This document shows positions 61,175 to 64,000 of a DNA stretch of 64,000 nt, piece after piece. Source of the DNA: Metabacillus litoralis (GTDB lineage: Bacteria; Bacillota; Bacilli; Bacillales; Bacillaceae); the NCBI RefSeq assembly GCF_003667825.1, contig NZ_CP033043.1, forward strand, positions 1,613,001-1,677,000. Direction: 5' to 3'. A program made the translations under genes and the position numbers. The notes under the pieces are model-generated. The model was not told the origin of the DNA and made no database searches. It saw nothing but the letters and a program-made list of their open reading frames with translations. How positions within the stretch are numbered: the stretch's first letter is position 1; each line of letters opens with the position of its first letter.

Positions 61175-62180
61175 TCATTTATTTTTCGCCAAATCCTCAT
61201 GGTCTGTCGCTTGAGGAGGTTGTTCCATCCACTCATTTTCTATTAATAGATTCATACCGTCTTCTGCTAACAATCCAACTTCAGCAATCATTTTTGCGTA
61301 ATTAGCTGATAAGTCTTTTCGTTGAGATATAGACATTGCTTCGCCATAATAACCAATTGCAGAAGAAAGTAATGAAGTGATATGAAACATCATAAGCTTA
61401 TCGGAAAAAGGAGGAGTTGTTGAATCAGTCACCTCTGACTCAAATGTCCTTGGAATGTGTAAATTACCTTCAATTAACATTGAAACTAGCACTTTATAGT
61501 GATCGTTGCACAGATTCCTAGACCTTTCCATAAACCTTCTAACATATTAGATTTAGTTACTTGACTGAACCCTAATTCTAAGACAGTTTTTGTCAGTGTT
61601 TTCTGCAAGTTAAGATATGTACCGCTAATTTCCAATGCACTAATAGGTCTTCGTTTTCCCAAACACCTTTAATAAAGCTTTGTTTTTAAAAAAACTCAAC
61701 ATTCTGATGATTAATAAACTTGGTGGTTTGCTTATGATTCCTTTATCTGTAAGGACCTTAGTTGCTCTATCATGCAATTCCAATGACTCTGAAATAACAC
61801 CAATAAAGTATTTTCTCTGATCCTCCCGAATAACATTGCCTATTGCCCCTGAATATCTAGTCAATCCGTGAATAGACATAAACATAATATGAAGGTAAAC
61901 AATTATACATGTATCTGTAAATAATGGAGGTGCTTCTACTGTGACATCTTCATCTGTAAAACCAATCGGTATTGGATAACCATCTTTTGTTAGAAAATCC
62001 TCAACCTTTTGAAGGTGCATCTCAGTAAGTTCGAGAGCATATTTAAGCACCTGAATAATATCATGATCCTTAATGATGAAGAAAATAGCGGAACATGCAG
62101 CGTGCCAGACTGTCATTTATATATTGTGTCCAAAGATTTGCTTATTCAGAAGCACTCATTCTGATCATATGGTCACTCAT
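61175..62180 (-). pseudogene. Frameshifted DUF3231 gene
   Basis: From ATG at 62180 (AAAGGAA site) the N-terminal MIRMSASE runs into a stop. The family pattern then continues in other frames as ANLWTQYINDSLARC, ALELTEMHLQKVEDFLTKDG and GYPIPIGFTDEDVTVEAPPL, to GKRRPISALEISGTYLNLQK and TVLELGFSQVTKSN. After another shift near 61535 it reaches ESEVTDSTTPPFSDKLMMFH and NEWMEQPPQATDHEDLAKNK, stopping at 61175. At least three frame changes interrupt about 335 codons. It is convergent with the ger operon. Confidence 0.85.
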
Positions 62181-62400
62181 TTCCTTTATTAAACCTCCTA
62201 AATATTAGTCTTAAATAGTTTTTCCAAATGTACCCTGTTTATTATTTTCAAACTTTCTTTATTTTTTATAGAACTTTTTATGCTTACTCATGTTTAAAAT
62301 GCGTTTTTTCAAGGGATTTTTCATTTTGTATTTAAGGTAAACATCTCTCTCATCATTCTTTTGCATCATAATCTCAATGACTTTTGACTCCTTAACAAAG

Positions 62401-62441
62401 ATTAAAACCTGATTACGATCATCTCGTAACCAGGTTTTAAT
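62401..62441 (-). terminator. Long hairpin, probable terminator
   Basis: ATTAAAACCTGATTACGA (62401-62418) pairs with TCGTAACCAGGTTTTAAT (62424-62441) with one wobble, around a five-base loop. It lies 31 bases past the 52-aa frame. On the minus strand a T-rich stretch follows. Confidence 0.65.
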
Positions 62442-62471
62442 AATGAATATCAGTGATTAAGTTTTCAATAC

Positions 62472-62630
62472 TTACTCCTTACCCATATAAGGAAAATAAG
62501 GATATTTAATAAGAGACTTTTTATCATACTCCGGTTTTATAACGTATGTATTGGACGAAAGTACTGTTGGAGATAAACTTGAATTACCTGAACCATCGTA
62601 ATAAGTTGGTTTTCCTTGCTCCTTGTTCAT
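62472..62630 (-). CDS. Candidate small protein, 52 aa
   Basis: The ATG at 62630 follows AAAGGGG at nine bases and opens 52 codons: MNKEQGKPTYYDGSGNSSLS, then PTVLSSNTYVIKPEYDKKSL and IKYPYFPYMGKE. It is Tyr/Pro/Ser-rich and without a membrane segment, a composition like some spore coat or wall peptides, but no family is recognised. A clear hairpin follows. It fills the 660-base gap 62181-62840. Confidence 0.5.
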   Translation of the reverse strand: MNKEQGKPTYYDGSGNSSLSPTVLSSNTYVIKPEYDKKSLIKYPYFPYMGKE

Positions 62631-62840
62631 GTTTATTTACCCCTTTTCATGGTATTTATACTTTGTCGCTTTTAGGAGTATGAGTAAAAAGCACTAATGC
62701 AAACCTCGCTCCTATAGAACTATTATACCATTAAACTACAACTAGTATATCCTATTTTTTACAAAAAAGTAAATTTATTAGTGTGATTTGATTTCCTTAT
62801 TAAGAATATGGTTATGTAAAATATAGTGAAAAAAGTCATT

Positions 62841-64000
62841 TTACTCCACAATCTCTCCTGTATATTTGTTGTAATTCACTGAGATGTATCCTACAGAGCC
62901 ATTTCGATTTTTCGAGACGATGATGTCAAGAGTATTGTCTTGAGATTCCTTATCGTAATAGGCTTCGCGATATAAGAACAAAATCACATCGGCGTCTTGT
63001 TCAACGCTTCCTGATTCCCGAATATCTGACATCATTGGCCGTTTATCTGCTCGTGATTCGACCGATCGGTTTAGCTGTGCCAAGCAAATAACAGGGCATT
63101 TAAAATCCTTTGCCATTGTTTTGAGAGATTTGGAGATTTCTGTTACTTGTTGATGTGAATTACCACCGTAGATTTGTCCTGGTTGAATGAGTGTTAAATA
63201 ATCAATAAAAAGAATCGGTTTTTTATTTGGATATTGATTCATCATTTTACGCGTTTTTGCTCTCATCTCCGCTACAGTTTGTCCAGAACCATCAAAAATT
63301 TGTATATGAGTTTCGTTAAGATGACCGATTACATTCGCCCAATTATTCTTCTGATTTTCACTTAGCAATCTTTTAGGATCGCGCATTTTTGAACGGTTAA
63401 AACCACCTGTTGATGCAATTAATCGCTTAGTAATTAGCTTTTCCGGCATTTCTAGGGAAAATATTAGTGGTAAATAGCCAGCCCACCCTGACATTTTTGC
63501 AAAATGAAGCATCACATCCGTTTTTCCCATCGATGGTCTTGCAGCAATAATCGCTACTTCGCCTTCCTGAAATCCTCCTGTCATCTCGTCAAGCTTATTA
63601 ATACCAGTTGTTGCAGCTTGCAAAATAGTTTGTTCTTCCCAAGGTGCCTCATAAATAGTTAACAGTGCTTGTTGTAAGGAAGTATGATCGTCAACTTTGC
63701 TTTGGTTAATTCTATCCAACTCAGCAATAACCTTAGCAATCTCCCAATCATTATGAGCCGCAACTGATAAGATGTTTCTCTTTTCCCGCTCCTTCCAAGA
63801 ATCGAGGATAAGTTTTTCCATTCCTTCAAATCTCTCTAGATCTGCAAAGGAAAGCAATTCCGCAAGATATGACATCCCACCAAAGTTTTCAAGGTCTGGT
63901 AAAGTTGTGAGTGAAATTAAGTCAATATTTTTCCCTTCACGATTCCATTCCACCATCCTTCGCATTAATTCTTGATGGCGAGTACTTGCTAATTGTTCAG
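62841..64000 (-). CDS. DnaB-type replicative helicase, partial at window edge
   Basis: The frame remains open to the edge, so the N-terminus lies outside. Visible: a linker (YLAELLSFADLERFEG), Walker A AARPSMGKTD, IFSLEMPEKL, Walker B ILFIDYLTLI, CLAQLNRSVESRADKRPMMS and SDIRESGSVEQDADVILFLY. These are the DnaB/RecA-like helicase motifs. It differs from the housekeeping DnaC of Bacilli in the N-terminal linker, so it may be a phage or plasmid type helicase, but no other phage gene is seen here. Confidence 0.85.
   Translation of the reverse strand, partial: EQLASTRHQELMRRMVEWNREGKNIDLISLTTLPDLENFGGMSYLAELLSFADLERFEGMEKLILDSWKEREKRNILSVAAHNDWEIAKVIAELDRINQSKVDDHTSLQQALLTIYEAPWEEQTILQAATTGINKLDEMTGGFQEGEVAIIAARPSMGKTDVMLHFAKMSGWAGYLPLIFSLEMPEKLITKRLIASTGGFNRSKMRDPKRLLSENQKNNWANVIGHLNETHIQIFDGSGQTVAEMRAKTRKMMNQYPNKKPILFIDYLTLIQPGQIYGGNSHQQVTEISKSLKTMAKDFKCPVICLAQLNRSVESRADKRPMMSDIRESGSVEQDADVILFLYREAYYDKESQDNTLDIIVSKNRNGSVGYISVNYNKYTGEIVE

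Overview
The window looks like chromosomal DNA of a low-G+C, endospore-forming member of the Bacillaceae. The evidence is AGGAGG-type ribosome binding sites, frequent TTG and GTG starts, intrinsic terminators, a CotX-type coat protein, a SpoIID/LytB protein, a CgeB-like spore glycosyltransferase, a complete germinant-receptor operon and four CBO0543-family membrane proteins. No rRNA, complete tRNA, CRISPR array, insertion sequence or prophage was found. Most of the window reads as an accessory region: small independent units, many acetyltransferases, VOC proteins and membrane proteins, and at least nine decayed genes.

Layout. 0-3.3 kb: small metabolic and membrane genes. 3.4-4.3 kb: a c-di-GMP-I riboswitch with a readable translational switch, controlling an unknown 108-aa protein, followed by a SinI-like peptide gene. 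4.3-7.3 kb: HhH, DinB, MOSC and GNAT proteins. 7.3-9.6 kb: an operon of ECF sigma factor, PadR regulator and SEDS-family (FtsW/RodA) protein, with a candidate autoregulatory promoter. 9.7-24 kb: mixed small genes, a twice-frameshifted dehydrogenase, CotX, a transglutaminase-like protein, HAD, and SpoIID/LytB. 24.1-24.3 kb: four spaced imperfect palindromes. 24.5-34 kb: a surface polysaccharide locus in three transcription units. It holds the CDP-glucose pathway enzymes RfbF and RfbG, an epimerase/reductase, a tandem-domain glycosyltransferase, a family 2 glycosyltransferase, two polysaccharide pyruvyl transferases and a CgeB-like glycosyltransferase. The CgeB relative suggests the product decorates the spore surface. 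35-37 kb: FusB-like EF-G-binding protein, CD3324-family HTH protein and a lipoprotein. 37.2-41.7 kb: a sigma-54 module with a bacterial enhancer-binding protein, a -24/-12 promoter, an upstream palindrome, an APC permease and two nitrilase-family proteins, one of which lacks the catalytic cysteine. 41.7-48 kb: small genes and a TerC remnant. 48.2-49.5 kb: a higher-G+C pair of sigma factor and second ClpP. 50-52 kb: three CBO0543 genes. 54-62 kb: an intact DUF3231 gene, a gene graveyard (paiB, paiA, a TetR regulator), a gerB-gerA-gerC-small-protein operon with a sigma-G-like promoter, and a broken DUF3231 gene. The right edge carries a partial DnaB-type helicase.

The strongest leads are the c-di-GMP switch next to a SinI-like peptide, the nitrilase pair around a sigma-54 regulator, and the compositionally distinct sigma/ClpP pair. 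All family assignments were made by reading motifs, without database searches.
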